A stretch of 64,000 nt of DNA from Cytobacillus sp. NCCP-133 (lineage in GTDB: Bacteria; Bacillota; Bacilli; Bacillales; Cytobacillaceae). A program made the translations under genes and the position numbers. Shown in pieces: positions 26,538-36,396 of the stretch; within the stretch, counting starts at the first letter, position 1, and each line of letters opens with the position of its first letter. Below the pieces are notes generated by a model that worked only from the letters and a program-made list of their open reading frames with translations, was not told the DNA's origin and searched no databases. Where the stretch lies: contig NZ_BRVM01000001.1 of NCBI RefSeq assembly GCF_026011715.1, forward strand, positions 1 to 64,000, in the 5' to 3' direction.

Positions 26538-27392
26538 TTATGACAGGAAAGGTTTAATTTTTGGATAAACCTTTAATGCTGTATTGTAAAAAATATCTTC
26601 ATGATGCTCCTCAGGGATCAGCTCTTTAATAAAATCAATGTAAGTGCCAACCGGTGCAAGAGGCCAGTCAGTTCCAAACAATAATTTGTCATAGGAATCC
26701 GCAAAAACCAGGGCATGCCGTAGATGATCCAAAAATCTCCCTTCACTGTGTTTCTTCAATTCCTTTTCCGGTCCAACAATTAAGCCTGATAGATCTGCAT
26801 AGACATTTGGATTCTTATAAATGATTTCAGCCCCTGTCAACGTCCATGGGTCTCCAAAATGAGCCATCAAAAAATTTACTTTTCGGTGTTTAACTGCAAC
26901 TTCATCAATGGCCAAAGGATGTGAATATTTCAGCAATCCTCTTTCAGAATAGATATCACCGGTATGAAAAACTACCGGAACAAGATATTTGGCAGCCAGA
27001 GAGTATACAGGCTCATATACTTGATCATAAGCATAAAAGGGATAATATCCTAAATATATCTTAATACCTACTACATTAGGTTTTTGGAGGTCAAGTTCCA
27101 GCCTATCAAGTGCCTCTTGATTTACATCATATGGATTAATGCCAGGGCAATACACGATATTGGCAGGTATATTAGCTGCCAAATCAAGCCCCATAGGAGT
27201 CTTAGCCTCGTAGTCAGGAAAGCCCATTTGGTCTGTTTCTGTGAGGCCCATCGCAATGCTAAGGATCACATTTGCTTTTTCGAACTCTTCCTGGTGCCCT
27301 TTAAATGAATAATCAACTAAAGAGAGTTCATTTGCTGTATGGTGAAATGATTTAATATATGAAAAATGAATATGTGCATCTATAACTTTCAT
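26538..27392 (-). CDS. Amidohydrolase-2 family metal-dependent hydrolase
   Basis: A 284-residue TIM-barrel hydrolase of the amidohydrolase-related (ACMSD-like) type. Ligands: N-terminal IDAHIHFSY, VVFHTGD, FLMAHFGDPWT, and C-terminal LLFGTDWPLAP (catalytic Asp). The substrate is unknown; family members act on decarboxylase or hydrolase substrates. ATG follows AAAGGAG, 10 nt after the end of the upstream disrupted GNAT gene, suggesting the two were one operon. Confidence 0.88.
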   Translation of the reverse strand: MKVIDAHIHFSYIKSFHHTANELSLVDYSFKGHQEEFEKANVILSIAMGLTETDQMGFPDYEAKTPMGLDLAANIPANIVYCPGINPYDVNQEALDRLELDLQKPNVVGIKIYLGYYPFYAYDQVYEPVYSLAAKYLVPVVFHTGDIYSERGLLKYSHPLAIDEVAVKHRKVNFLMAHFGDPWTLTGAEIIYKNPNVYADLSGLIVGPEKELKKHSEGRFLDHLRHALVFADSYDKLLFGTDWPLAPVGTYIDFIKELIPEEHHEDIFYNTALKVYPKIKPFLS

Positions 27393-27402
27393 GTATTCTC
27401 CT

Positions 27403-29920
27403 TTAACAGAATTCTAGGTTGTACAGACTCTTAAAAATGGTTCCCTTGATGGTTCTTTCATCAAAGAGGATATAACCCGGTTTTGCCAGAATGGCTGCTT
27501 TTCTTTCAGAAATAACCTGGAATGCTTTTTTATTCATATATGCTTCAAGGTACTCACTATCTTTGCTCCCTACTACCTAAATATTCTCGGGAAAATGGCA
27601 GTTAGATATATAGTTCCCATCTGCGAGCTTAAATGATTGCTCTTCTATTCCAGCCTGATAGCGTGACTCTTCATCTTTGTCACGCACTGCAAGTGTAAGA
27701 TCTGTCAAGGAACCGCCTGATAAAAACAAATCTGATATCCATTTTTCATCAGCAAGCATCTTTCCGCCTGCATCTTCAGCTTTTACCCAATGAGCAAGAA
27801 CAGGAACACCTGGCAAAAGCGCAAAGTACTGGGTGTAATCAAGTCCTTTCCAAAGGGGATGATGTGTTATTTTCGTTCTGATGGCAAGTGCCGTCCATTC
27901 ATTTCCATGAGAATCTATAAGACTCTTAAATTCAGCAGCAGTTTCCTCTTTTAACAAAGAAAACACACTCATATGTGAAGGCGCGGTTTTCATGCCGCCT
28001 GCCCATGGATGGAAGTATCAAGCCATTCCCGATTCTGATAGGAAAGCGAAAATAGACCAGGATAAAAATCCGGGGCTGCTTTAAGTCGGATGATGCCGTT
28101 ATCGAGCATATATACTGAATTGCCGCCCTGGTTCTCCTTAAATGCATCCATATTACCTTCAGGTATAAGCAGAAGATCATTTAGCTCCTTTTTCTCACTA
28201 TCCAGGCTGATGTCTGCCTTTACTAACGTTAGAGGCCTTAATTCCCCTTATAGGCAAATTCGCTGAAATCTTCTTCAATTCCTCTTTTTGTCTAAAACTT
28301 GAGGACTGTTTCTTTTCCTCATTCAGATAAAGCTCCATGGTACCATCCAGAAAGCTTGAACGATGGGTTTTTATGGTGTACTCCACTTCTTCCAAGCCGT
28401 CAGCAACAGGGTTTCCTCCATTAACAATCAGAGCCTTTTCATTTATTGGCTTAGCCTTATAGAATTCAGTCGTGTACGGCTTGCCAAGCTTAGGAATGAA
28501 AAACGCAAATGGCTGGTGCATATCTTCATTTCGGCCTGCCGTTATTTTATAATCAAATTTTCGAATATTCACCTGGCATATCCCGTTGCAAATATGCCAA
28601 TACTCTTTTGATACTCCACCAAACTTCTGTCCGAAACTCTTGAGGGGCACACCAACTGCACTGCTGTTGAAGATAAGCTTGCCCCCATCATTCTTCTTTG
28701 CCATAATGGAGATCAACGGATTGTAAAACCCGTATTTCTTCACCCTATAAGGAATCCTAAGAAGTTTTCTTTCATTTATCAGAAGTTCTAAAGTGAATTC
28801 CCGTTGTGTTAAATCAACAAGTTCATCTTCTGAAAAAGATAAATGGAATCGGGCTTCCTCTTTAAGATTGTTTTCCACTTCCAGCTCCAGTTCTGCTTCC
28901 TGATGCAATAACCTTAGGTTTCCTTTGGATACACCTTTAATTTTAGCTGGCTGCTTTGGATGCAGCCCAAGGCGCAGCTCACATTCCTCGCCATCCAGCC
29001 AAACTTTAACCACTAAGGAAGGATGTGTTTTCCAGACACTTGGTTCTTCCCCTTCATGAACAGTTAATTTCCCGTTAATAAGGGCTTCACAGTCAACCAG
29101 CATTTCATATTCAAAAGCCGATTCAACTCTGCCTTGATTTTCGCCCGCTGCCCTAAATGAAACAGGCTTTCCAGTTTTATTAATAAACTTTAGCTTGAAA
29201 TGTTGGGTTTCATTTTCGATTAATTCATAATCCTGCATAGTCAGTTCAAGAAGATACTGTTCGGTATTTATATAACTAATCCCTCTGCTTGTTCTTTCAA
29301 ACCTTACCCTAGCAGCCTTCTGATCTTGTTTCCATTCATATTCATAAAAAGTAAAACCGTTTTCTTTGATTCCATCCGGCTTTACCTCAATTTCTCTTAC
29401 ACTGTCCTCATACCAATCAAGTTTTTCAAGCACCGGCTTAAGCAGCGGAGTTCGATACAGAGCAGGGATAAAATTCATGAGATGAGTCGTTTCATCTCTG
29501 TCTTCCCAGAAAAAACCGCATTTTTTATAAAGCGGCACAGCCTTAACATTCCCAGGCCATGTATATAAATCAAGACGAGGCCATCCCAATTCCACTGTTT
29601 TTTGAAGAGCTTCCAGCACAAGCATCTTTCCAATCTTTCTGCCATGATAATCTGGCCTTACATTAAGAAGCGGAATATATAGAGATCCTGTATCTTCCTT
29701 ATATTCAGATAGCGCAACATCCGACTACCTCTTCACCATCCAAAGCTAAAAACAAAGCGATGTTCCCATTATTTGCTTCCTTCGTTTTCACCTGTTCTTC
29801 AGTCATGACGCAAGTATCCCCGCCCCAGCTATCGCGGCTAAGATTCCACATTTTTGCAACACCTGCAGCAAATCCCTCATGATACTCAGCCATTTTAATT
29901 TTGTCCGTACTTTGAATCAT
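27403..29920 (-). pseudogene. Disrupted large GNAT-acetyltransferase fusion gene
   Basis: Pieces in three frames form one long product of about 835 residues. The N-terminal GNAT part (29920-29705) ends EEVVGCCAI, then stops. A one-base shift near 29710 restores LSEYKEDTGSLYIPLLNVRPDYHG and GKMLVLEALQ. The long middle runs to 28198 as a beta-rich domain. A shift in a GGGG run (about 28247) restores ELRPLTLVKADISLDSE; another near 28008 restores FHPWAGGMKTAPSH. An in-frame TAG (27577-27579) precedes a tail ending at TAA 27403. Three shifts plus a nonsense codon argue for a pseudogene, although two shifts are in homopolymers and could be sequencing errors. It has a good AGGAGG start. Confidence 0.8.
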
Positions 29921-30115
29921 TTTTTGTCCTCCTGACTAGGTTACAACCTGTCTTTCCTCTTCACTTTCCTTGCCAACACTGAATTTTGTCCTCATTTGTC
30001 TTCTTCTCCTTACTATATTTTCAGGAGTGTTTTGCCATTCCTTCTTAATCGTATTAGCTGGATTACGTCTTGTAAATATAATTTTGAATTTTCCATACAA
30101 TTTATATAAAAAATA

Positions 30116-30138
30116 CCTTGCTCTAACCTAGAGCAAGG
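30116..30138 (-). terminator. Terminator of the fhs operon
   Basis: Perfect 9-bp arms CCTTGCTCT (30116-30124) and AGAGCAAGG (30130-30138); the minus strand continues TATTTTTTAT. Confidence 0.88.
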
Positions 30139-30157
30139 CGATAAGCAGGCAGCCTTA

Positions 30158-30685
30158 TTAAAGGCTAATATTTTTAAGGGCTTGCAGGGAAGCAATCATA
30201 TAATTAATCATTTCGGAAAGATCATCTATCTGTTCCTCGTAAACCAGCCGATTGAAAAGAACAAACGTTTCTGCTGTAACCGAATGATCTGCTCCCTCTG
30301 GGTTATAATTGACAGTTTGCTTGATCGTCCGTTCCCTTCCCCAAATGTCACGCAATATCTTCCGGTTTTCCCTAAAGAGCTGGGGATCATTGTTTAGCTG
30401 CATAGTAAACCTGACTGATACACGGCACCCTGCCAGCCTTTCAGACTTTCCCTCAGGCATAAGCTCAGCCGCCAAATTTTCAAGTCCTGCTTCCATTTTA
30501 TAGGAACAGCTAATATCCTTCTCCCCAGCAATATCAGTAAACGTAATTTCATAACAGCGTGCCATCTTAGCAGAATTCAGGATATCGTTGCGGTCAATGA
30601 TTCTAATCTCCCCGCTAAGATCGCGATCATAAAAACCGCCTTCCATCACAACCTTCATATTTTCAAAGGCTGTAGGGTCAAACAT
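30158..30685 (-). CDS. Protein of unknown function, second gene of the fhs operon
   Basis: A 175-residue soluble protein with alternating beta-like segments (MKVVMEGGFYDRDLSGEIRIIDR; CYEITFTDIAGEKDISCSYK; CRVSVRFTMQL) and helical ends. No domain recognised, no signal peptide, no membrane helix. It begins 14 nt after the fhs stop with ribosome binding site AGAGGAGG and is followed by a strong terminator, so it is co-transcribed with fhs; a link to one-carbon metabolism is only inferred from that. Confidence 0.75.
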   Translation of the reverse strand: MFDPTAFENMKVVMEGGFYDRDLSGEIRIIDRNDILNSAKMARCYEITFTDIAGEKDISCSYKMEAGLENLAAELMPEGKSERLAGCRVSVRFTMQLNNDPQLFRENRKILRDIWGRERTIKQTVNYNPEGADHSVTAETFVLFNRLVYEEQIDDLSEMINYMIASLQALKNISL

Positions 30686-30699
30686 GGTCAGATCCTCCT

Positions 30700-32388
30700 C
30701 TAAAATAAACCAAGAGCATTGCCCTCCTCATCTACGTCCATATTCATGGCTGCAGGTGCCTTTGGCAGTCCAGGCATTGTCATGACGTCTCCAGTCAAGG
30801 CGACAATGAATCCAGCACCAATGGAAGGTTTCAGCTCCCTGATTGTGATGATAAAGTCTTTCGGCCTTCCTAACTTTGCCGGATCATCTGATAATGAATA
30901 CTGTGTCTTTGCCATACAGATCGGCAAGCCGCCCCATCCAACACTTTCAAAATCCTGTAGCTGCTTTTTAGCTTTTGTTGAGTACTCAACTTTTCCCGCG
31001 CCATAAACCTTCTGGGCAATCATTTGGATTTTGTCTTCAAGCGGAAGAGATAATTCGTATAAATGAGTGAATTTATTCTCTTTTTCCTCTAAGATCTCCA
31101 GCAGCTTTTCAGCAAGCTTAATGCCGCCTTCCCCGCCTTTTTCCCACACCTCTGTAAGAGCCACAGGTATGCCAGCCTGACTGCATAAATCTTTAAGAGT
31201 CCTAACTTCATTTTCACTATCGGAAGTAAATCGGTTAATCGCAACAACGTATGGAAGCCCAAAGCTTTCAATTGTTTCAATATGCTTCTTTAAGTTGGAG
31301 AAACCTGATGCGAGTGCCACTGTATCCTCTTTGCCTAGCTCGTTTTTGGCTAAGCCGCCATGCATTTTCAATGCACGAATGGTAGCAACAATAACTACTG
31401 CTTCTGGGTCAATCCCTTCCGTTCTGGCTTTTATGTTCAAAAACTTTTCAGCACCAAGGTCAGCGCCGAATCCAGCTTCCGTTACAACATAGTCTGCCAG
31501 CTTAGAAGCAGCTGTTGTGGCAATCACACTATTGCAGCCGTGGGCAATATTCGCAAACGGGCCGCCATGAATCAATGCAGGCGTATGCTCAATTGTTTGC
31601 ACCAGATTTGGCTTGACTGCTTCTTTTAAAAGCAAAGTAAGAGCGCCTTCCACCCCAAGGTCAGCAACTGTTACAGGCTGTTTTTCATAATTATAGGCAA
31701 TGATCATTCTTCCCAGTCTTTCTTTTAAGTTCTGAAGATCGGACGCAAGGCATAAGACGGCCATTATTTCTGAAGCCACCGTAATATCGAACCCATCCTC
31801 ACGCGGAACCCCCTGAAAAGCCCCGCCCAAGCCAATTACTACTTTCCTTAAAGCGCGATCATTCAAATCAAGCGCACGTTTCCATACAATTCTTCTATGA
31901 TCGATGCTAAGCTGATTCCCCTGCTGAAGGTGGTTATCGATGAGTGCTGCAAGCGCATTATTGGCAGTAGTAATAGCGTGAAGATCTCCTGTAAAGTGCA
32001 AATTTATATCTTCCATCGGCAGCACCTGTGAGTATCCTCCGCCAGTTGCTCCCCCTTTAATCCCCATGGTTGGCCCAAGGGAAGGTTCTCTCATGGCAAT
32101 CATTGCTTTTTTTCCGATCCTGTTAAATGCATCGCCAAGACCAACCGTTACAGTTGATTTCCCTTCTCCTGCAGGTGTGGGGTTAATGGAAGTGACAAGG
32201 ATTATTTTTCCGCTTTCCTTCGTCTTTAGGTTTTTTAATGTCTTAGTGGATAATTTCGCTTTATATTTTCCAAATAGCTCGAGATCGTCATCCTGAAGAC
32301 CGATTTTTTCGGCAATTTCTGCAATGGGTTTCATTGTTGATGCTTGAGCGATTTCAATGTCTGATTTCACAACCGGTTTCACATTCAT
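30700..32388 (-). CDS. fhs: Formate--tetrahydrofolate ligase
   Basis: ATP-dependent synthesis of 10-formyl-tetrahydrofolate from formate. The 562-residue length is standard. Visible: the P-loop-like [17 protein letters not shown], the family motif [32 protein letters not shown], and the C-terminal [22 protein letters not shown] at 32388 ([14 protein letters not shown]) follows AGGGGGAT; the longer frame upstream lacks a site. It is co-transcribed with a small unknown gene. Confidence 0.96.
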   Translation of the reverse strand: MNVKPVVKSDIEIAQASTMKPIAEIAEKIGLQDDDLELFGKYKAKLSTKTLKNLKTKESGKIILVTSINPTPAGEGKSTVTVGLGDAFNRIGKKAMIAMREPSLGPTMGIKGGATGGGYSQVLPMEDINLHFTGDLHAITTANNALAALIDNHLQQGNQLSIDHRRIVWKRALDLNDRALRKVVIGLGGAFQGVPREDGFDITVASEIMAVLCLASDLQNLKERLGRMIIAYNYEKQPVTVADLGVEGALTLLLKEAVKPNLVQTIEHTPALIHGGPFANIAHGCNSVIATTAASKLADYVVTEAGFGADLGAEKFLNIKARTEGIDPEAVVIVATIRALKMHGGLAKNELGKEDTVALASGFSNLKKHIETIESFGLPYVVAINRFTSDSENEVRTLKDLCSQAGIPVALTEVWEKGGEGGIKLAEKLLEILEEKENKFTHLYELSLPLEDKIQMIAQKVYGAGKVEYSTKAKKQLQDFESVGWGGLPICMAKTQYSLSDDPAKLGRPKDFIITIRELKPSIGAGFIVALTGDVMTMPGLPKAPAAMNMDVDEEGNALGLF

Positions 32389-32502
32389 TTTTATCCCCCT
32401 GAATCCAATATGTATAGGTTCCTTACAGCTATATTGTACCACTCCTGGATCAGATAATTGCCAGTTGTTTTTGATATTTTTGGATTTTCACGCACTAAAG
32501 CA

Positions 32503-32531
32503 TTGATACTATTTTGAATCGTCTTTATAAT
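32503..32531 (+). promoter_or_regulatory. SigA promoter of metA
   Basis: -35 TTGATA (32503-32508), 17-bp spacer, -10 TATAAT (32526-32531), giving a leader of about 30 nt. There is no room for a SAM (S-box) riboswitch. Confidence 0.75.
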
Positions 32532-32566
32532 AAGTTTAATTGAAATTTTGTCAGGGAGTTGATCAC

Positions 32567-33475
32567 TTGCCAATTAAAATTCCTAAGCTGCTTCCGGCCA
32601 GGGAGATCTTAGAGGAAGAAAATATTTTCGTGATGGATGAGGACCGTGCCAAAAACCAGGATATCCGTCCCCTGAATATTTTAATCTTAAACTTGATGCC
32701 TGAAAAAGAAAAAACCGAAGCACATCTTCTGAGGCTGCTTGGAAACACGTCGCTTCAGGTTAACATCTCATTTTTAAAAACCGCCACTCATCAATCAAAA
32801 AATACGAGCCCGATGCATTTGGAGCAGTTTTATACAACCTTTGCCAAGATTAAGAATCGGAAGTTTGACGGGATGATTATTACAGGGGCGCCTGTAGAGC
32901 TGCTTGACTTTGTTCATGTGGATTATTGGGAGGAACTGACCGGAATTATGGAGTGGACGAAAACGAATGTGACCTCCACCCTGCATATTTGCTGGGGTGC
33001 ACAGGCAGCATTATTTCATCATTTTGGAATTGGCAAATATGAACTTCCGGAAAAATGCTCAGGCATTTATGAACATGAAGTTCATGACAGAACCGAAAAG
33101 CTTTTGAGAGGCTTTGATGACATCTTCCTTGCCCCGCATTCCCGCCATACCGATGTCTATATAGAGGAATTGCTCAGGCACCCGGAAGTCAAATTGCTTT
33201 CCTCATCAGAAGAAGCCGGACCGTTTATCATGACTGCCAATGGCGGCAAACAAATTATGGTAACCGGCCATCTGGAATATGAGACGACCACTCTTGCCGA
33301 GGAATACACAAGGGATAAAAGCAGAGGCTTGCAGGTTCCATTGCCTAAACACTACTTCCCAAATGACAATCCAGGAAGCAAACCGCGTAATAAATGGCGT
33401 TCCCATGCTCATTTGCTGTTTTCAAACTGGCTGAATTACTATGTTTACCAGGAAACTCCTTATGAATGGGATTAA
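32567..33475 (+). CDS. metA: Homoserine O-acetyltransferase (MetA family)
   Basis: A 302-residue enzyme activating homoserine for methionine synthesis. The catalytic Cys142 is in [10 protein letters not shown], the catalytic His in the APHSRHTD region, and Glu in GHLEYE. Residue 111 is Glu ([11 protein letters not shown]); in MetA enzymes Glu111 goes with acetyl-CoA use and Gly111 with succinyl-CoA, so this is probably an acetyltransferase despite the family name. The start is TTG at 32567 ([14 protein letters not shown] follows), 7 nt after GGGAG; the longer frame has no site. Confidence 0.94.
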   Translation: MPIKIPKLLPAREILEEENIFVMDEDRAKNQDIRPLNILILNLMPEKEKTEAHLLRLLGNTSLQVNISFLKTATHQSKNTSPMHLEQFYTTFAKIKNRKFDGMIITGAPVELLDFVHVDYWEELTGIMEWTKTNVTSTLHICWGAQAALFHHFGIGKYELPEKCSGIYEHEVHDRTEKLLRGFDDIFLAPHSRHTDVYIEELLRHPEVKLLSSSEEAGPFIMTANGGKQIMVTGHLEYETTTLAEEYTRDKSRGLQVPLPKHYFPNDNPGSKPRNKWRSHAHLLFSNWLNYYVYQETPYEWD

Positions 33476-33584
33476 ACTGGTATCTGCTACTGAGTAAGAT
33501 GGGATTTCGCGGATAAAATGAAACTAGCGGTTATATTATTTTTTCGAGGAAAAGCAGTCAAAAAAAAGAGAAATAGCTTATGTC

Positions 33585-33629
33585 AAAAAGCCGGCTTAGG
33601 AGAGGTTTCCCTCTCAAAAACCGGCTTTT
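33585..33629 (+). terminator. Bidirectional terminator between metA and the AIM24-like gene
   Basis: Arms AAAAAGCCGG (33585-33594) and CCGGCTTTT (33621-33629), with an inner GAGAGG/CCTCTC stem; T-runs on both strands. Confidence 0.82.
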
Positions 33630-33631
33630 CT

Positions 33632-34324
33632 TTATGATTGCTGCGCATAATAAACTTCTTCAAATGGCTGAACCACGACAAAACCATTACCGGAAAATTT
33701 CATTTGGATCGACTCGCCGCTTCCTCTGCCCAGGAATGTTTTAAAAGAAATATCTGTTACAAATTCAGGCTCCAGCGTTCCTGACCATGCAACCGTAGCA
33801 TTGGGATCTGTGTATACCGGGTTGTCCGGCGAAACCATAAGTGTGAGCGGTTCATAATGGGAGGTGATGGCCACCATGCCCGATCCTTCCAAACGGACAT
33901 TGAATAATCCGCCGGCAAGCATCCCTGCCATTCTCTTCATAAGCTTAATGTCCCATTTGATGGAAGGCTCAAATGCCAGCAAGTCGTTTCCGTTTACAAA
34001 AATAGAATCACTACTAAGATTCAGTATGGAAATCTTCTTCCCCTGGTCAGCAAGATATAGTTTACCGCTGCCCGTTGCTTTCATCAAAGCCGTGCCTTCT
34101 CCTGTGAGGGCCTTTTTAAACATTTTGCCCAATCCGTGCTCCAGGATCCCTTCACGCTCAAACTTTATCTGTCCGCGGTAAGAGACCATACCGCCTGCTT
34201 TTGCCCAAACTTGATTGGTTAAATTGATTTCAAGCATTCGCGGTGTCTCAAGTTCAAATAGACCCTCACCTTTATCCTGCTGTTTTGTCTGATTTACAAA
34301 CTCTTCGATTGAGTAACGGCTCAT
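33632..34324 (-). CDS. AIM24-family protein
   Basis: A 230-residue beta-rich protein of the AIM24/TIGR00266-related family, whose bacterial function is unknown. Signatures: EINLTNQVWAKAGGMVSYRG, ALMKATGSGKLYLAD, the loop LEGSGMVAITSHYEPLTL, and SGESIQMKFSGNGFVVVQPFE. ATG at 34324 (MSRYSIEEFV) is preferred; an in-frame ATG at 34336 is adjacent to the GGAAGGG site. It begins 4 nt downstream of the stop of the upstream methyltransferase gene, so the two form an operon. Confidence 0.87.
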   Translation of the reverse strand: MSRYSIEEFVNQTKQQDKGEGLFELETPRMLEINLTNQVWAKAGGMVSYRGQIKFEREGILEHGLGKMFKKALTGEGTALMKATGSGKLYLADQGKKISILNLSSDSIFVNGNDLLAFEPSIKWDIKLMKRMAGMLAGGLFNVRLEGSGMVAITSHYEPLTLMVSPDNPVYTDPNATVAWSGTLEPEFVTDISFKTFLGRGSGESIQMKFSGNGFVVVQPFEEVYYAQQS

Positions 34325-34328
34325 TTGG

Positions 34329-35027
34329 TTAACCATTCCCTTCCTGTTTTTTATTCTCAAGCATGAAAATCCACATAAAAGATAAAGCCTGTTTCAAGTC
34401 AGCGGTCAATGAACCTTTTGGAAGCTGTTCAGATGCCTTTTTATAAACACCTATTTCATCAATTTTTTTCCACCCGTTCTCTTCGGATAGCTTCTCAAAT
34501 TCCCATGGCATCATCGTGTTGCATATCACTTTTTCTTTATATAGCCGGCGGAAACTGTTTATCCGCGGTGCAGCTGTTGGTCCCAGTATGCCAATACATG
34601 CCCTTCCTCCGGTCTTAACCACTCGATTCATTTCTTTCAGGACTTCAAGTGGGCTTTCAGTCCATTCAAGCGAATTGATGGCAAGTACGGCATCAATCGC
34701 CTCATCCTTAATCGGCAAACACGAAATATCACCCTTTTTAAATTCAGCGCTCGTTTCGGCATTTAATGCTTGAGCTTTTTGTATCATTTCCTCCGAAACA
34801 TCGATTCCCGCCACATTGTAGCCCGCCAAAGCGAGCTTATATGATCCGTATCCATCCCCGCATCCCAGGTCACATACCAATGAACCTTTTTTGACATGCT
34901 TCTCAAAAAAGGAAATGATGTCTTTCCGGCTGCCTTCTTCCCACATTTCACGGCTCTTTAAATTCCATATTTCCGAATTTTTATCCCATAGCTTTTCAGC
35001 TTCTGCGGACCAGTTAAATGAACTCAT
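34329..35027 (-). CDS. Class I SAM-dependent methyltransferase
   Basis: A 232-residue UbiE/Methyltransf_11-type enzyme. Motif I is VCDLGCGDGYGSYKLALAG, the acidic residue VAGIDVSEEMIQKAQ, and post-motifs DAVLAINSLEWTESPLEVLKEMNRVVKTGG. The substrate is unknown. ATG at 35027 (MSSFNWSAEAEKLWD) follows GGTGGAGGG; the frame extends into the repeat upstream without a ribosome binding site. A family B repeat sits directly upstream. Confidence 0.88.
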   Translation of the reverse strand: MSSFNWSAEAEKLWDKNSEIWNLKSREMWEEGSRKDIISFFEKHVKKGSLVCDLGCGDGYGSYKLALAGYNVAGIDVSEEMIQKAQALNAETSAEFKKGDISCLPIKDEAIDAVLAINSLEWTESPLEVLKEMNRVVKTGGRACIGILGPTAAPRINSFRRLYKEKVICNTMMPWEFEKLSEENGWKKIDEIGVYKKASEQLPKGSLTADLKQALSFMWIFMLENKKQEGNG

Positions 35028-35083
35028 CCCATCCCTCCACCTTTGCTTACGTTTCTTCCAATCAGTGAGATTTTCTTTTTTAT

Positions 35084-35193
35084 CCCCCACTGATTGATAG
35101 TTGAACCAATCGCAGTTGGACTCCCACTTATCCCCCTACGATTTCTCTGAGTCTTGAAGAGAGAGTTTTACTGCCCGTAAAACTGCGATAAAA
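35084..35193. repeat. Dispersed intergenic repeat, family B copy 2
   Basis: Same ordered blocks as 14545-14684: CTGATTGATAGTTGAACCA, GCAGTTGGACTCCC, TTTTACTGCCCGTAAAAC, then GCGATAAAA. It lies between the methyltransferase gene and the divergent DUF3892-like gene. Confidence 0.7.
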
Positions 35194-35299
35194 AGTTCCC
35201 AATATTTTTAATTCGTCAAGAGCAGCAAAAATCCCTTTGATTATAAAACTTCAAAAACGGCAACACTACTGTTAAAAAAGGCATAAAGGAGTGTTTACT

Positions 35300-35518
35300 A
35301 TGAATGGAGAACAGCTTGTAGCAGTGCACAGAAACCATAATGGGGAGGTTATTTCGTTTCAAACTTCTGAAGGGCGAATTATATCTTATCGAAAAGCTCT
35401 GCAGGAGGCTGAAGACGGATTGATTGAAGGCATCCCAATTACTGTAGGCGAGAAAGGCTCAATGCATCTGAATCCTTCAGCCGTTTTTTCTTTTGATGAG
35501 TTACCAAGTTTCTATTAA
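35300..35518 (+). CDS. Small DUF3892-like protein
   Basis: A 72-residue protein beginning MNGEQLVAVHRNHNGEVISF, then GRIISYRKALQEAEDGLIEG and INITVGEKGSMHLNP-like residues (actual IPITVGEKGSMHLNP). This pattern (query of residues about 'hxhNxdGxIxxx...A') resembles DUF3892, of unknown function. ATG at 35300 is 8 nt after AAAGGAG. It converges with mntR on a shared terminator. Confidence 0.78.
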   Translation: MNGEQLVAVHRNHNGEVISFQTSEGRIISYRKALQEAEDGLIEGIPITVGEKGSMHLNPSAVFSFDELPSFY

Positions 35519-35534
35519 AGTCCCTGAAAAGTTA

Positions 35535-35561
35535 AAAAACCTGACAGCTTGTCAGGTTTTT
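35535..35561 (+). terminator. Bidirectional terminator between DUF3892-like gene and mntR
   Basis: Perfect arms AAAAACCTGACA (35535-35546) and TGTCAGGTTTTT (35550-35561). Confidence 0.88.
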
Positions 35562-35985
35562 ATTGTTCTTCTTCATTTTTTCGCTGAATTTCTCTTAAGA
35601 CTTCTATGCGGCTTTCATCTTCCTCAAAAAACTGAACCAGGTCACCAACCCGATCGATTGAATCCCAGCTTAGATGATGCTCGATTCCTTCCACATCTTC
35701 ATAAATATTTTCTTCTTTGACTCCTATGATGCGCAGAAGCTGTTCAAGAAGCTCATGGCGAAATACAAGCCTTTTGCCGATCTTCTTGCCTTTTGGCGTT
35801 AAAATCAGCCCCCTGTATTTCTCATAGACAAGATACTCATCTTTATCAAGCTTTTGTACCATTTTTGTCACAGAAGAAGGATGCACAGACAACGCATCGG
35901 CTATATCGGAAACTCGGGCATAGCCTTTATCTTCAATTAACATATATATTTGTTCAATATAATCTTCCATACTTGGTGTTGGCAT
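35560..35985 (-). CDS. mntR: Manganese transport regulator MntR
   Basis: A 141-residue DtxR-family repressor of manganese uptake genes. It is nearly identical in pattern to B. subtilis Mnt[22 protein letters not shown], winged helix with [19 protein letters not shown], and the dimerisation/metal domain with [21 protein letters not shown]. Metal ligands Asp8, Glu (GVKEEN region), His77-type HH and Glu are present. ATG at 35985 is 7 nt after AGGAGG. It is monocistronic; its targets are not in the window. Confidence 0.96.
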   Translation of the reverse strand: MPTPSMEDYIEQIYMLIEDKGYARVSDIADALSVHPSSVTKMVQKLDKDEYLVYEKYRGLILTPKGKKIGKRLVFRHELLEQLLRIIGVKEENIYEDVEGIEHHLSWDSIDRVGDLVQFFEEDESRIEVLREIQRKNEEEQ

Positions 35986-36003
35986 CACGCAACCTCCTGC
36001 CAA

Positions 36004-36396
36004 TTAGAAAAGCTTAGAGCGCCTTGATCACGAAGGAACGCAGACTAAGAACGCCACGTCCTGCAGCAACCCCCATCCTCCCAAAAGCTGACGCTATAGG
36101 TCGTGCGATGTTTATGCTGACGAGGCCTTCCTTGTCCTGGGGGCCTCAAGCACAAGACGGATCTCCCAGAAAGGCGTTCTTTGCCTTTTTGGGAGGAACG
36201 GCTTGTGACCTCGAGGGGGTAGGCGCTGGAGCTAGACAGTTTCTCGACTTTAAAAATTATATACTTTCTTACTCTGTTAGAAAAGCGCAAGCGCACTGTT
36301 CACTTTCAAATATCATCTCTTTGTTATATCTAAGACTTTTACGATTTTACTACAGATGGGAAATAGAGACAAGAAGATATGTCACATAAAGTCAAA
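36004..36396. other. Intergenic region dominated by an expanded family A repeat
   Basis: Between mntR and topB. Non-coding; contains the repeat at 36009-36241 and a further short fragment, AAAAGCGCAAGCGCACTGTT (about 36282-36301). Confidence 0.65.
36009..36241. repeat. Dispersed intergenic repeat, family A copy 2 (expanded)
   Basis: Begins AGCTTAGAGCGCCTTGATCA and ends CCTCGAGGGGGTAGGCGCTGGAGCTAGACAGTT as in the other copies, but carries about 150 extra bp. The middle can fold: CTCCCAGAAAGGC (about 36160) pairs with GCCTTTTTGGGAG (about 36182). CAAGCACAAG is retained at 36148. Confidence 0.72.

Noticed and set aside
32389..32566. SAM (S-box) riboswitch before metA
   Set aside because: Leader is only about 30 nt after a clear promoter; no aptamer stems are visible.
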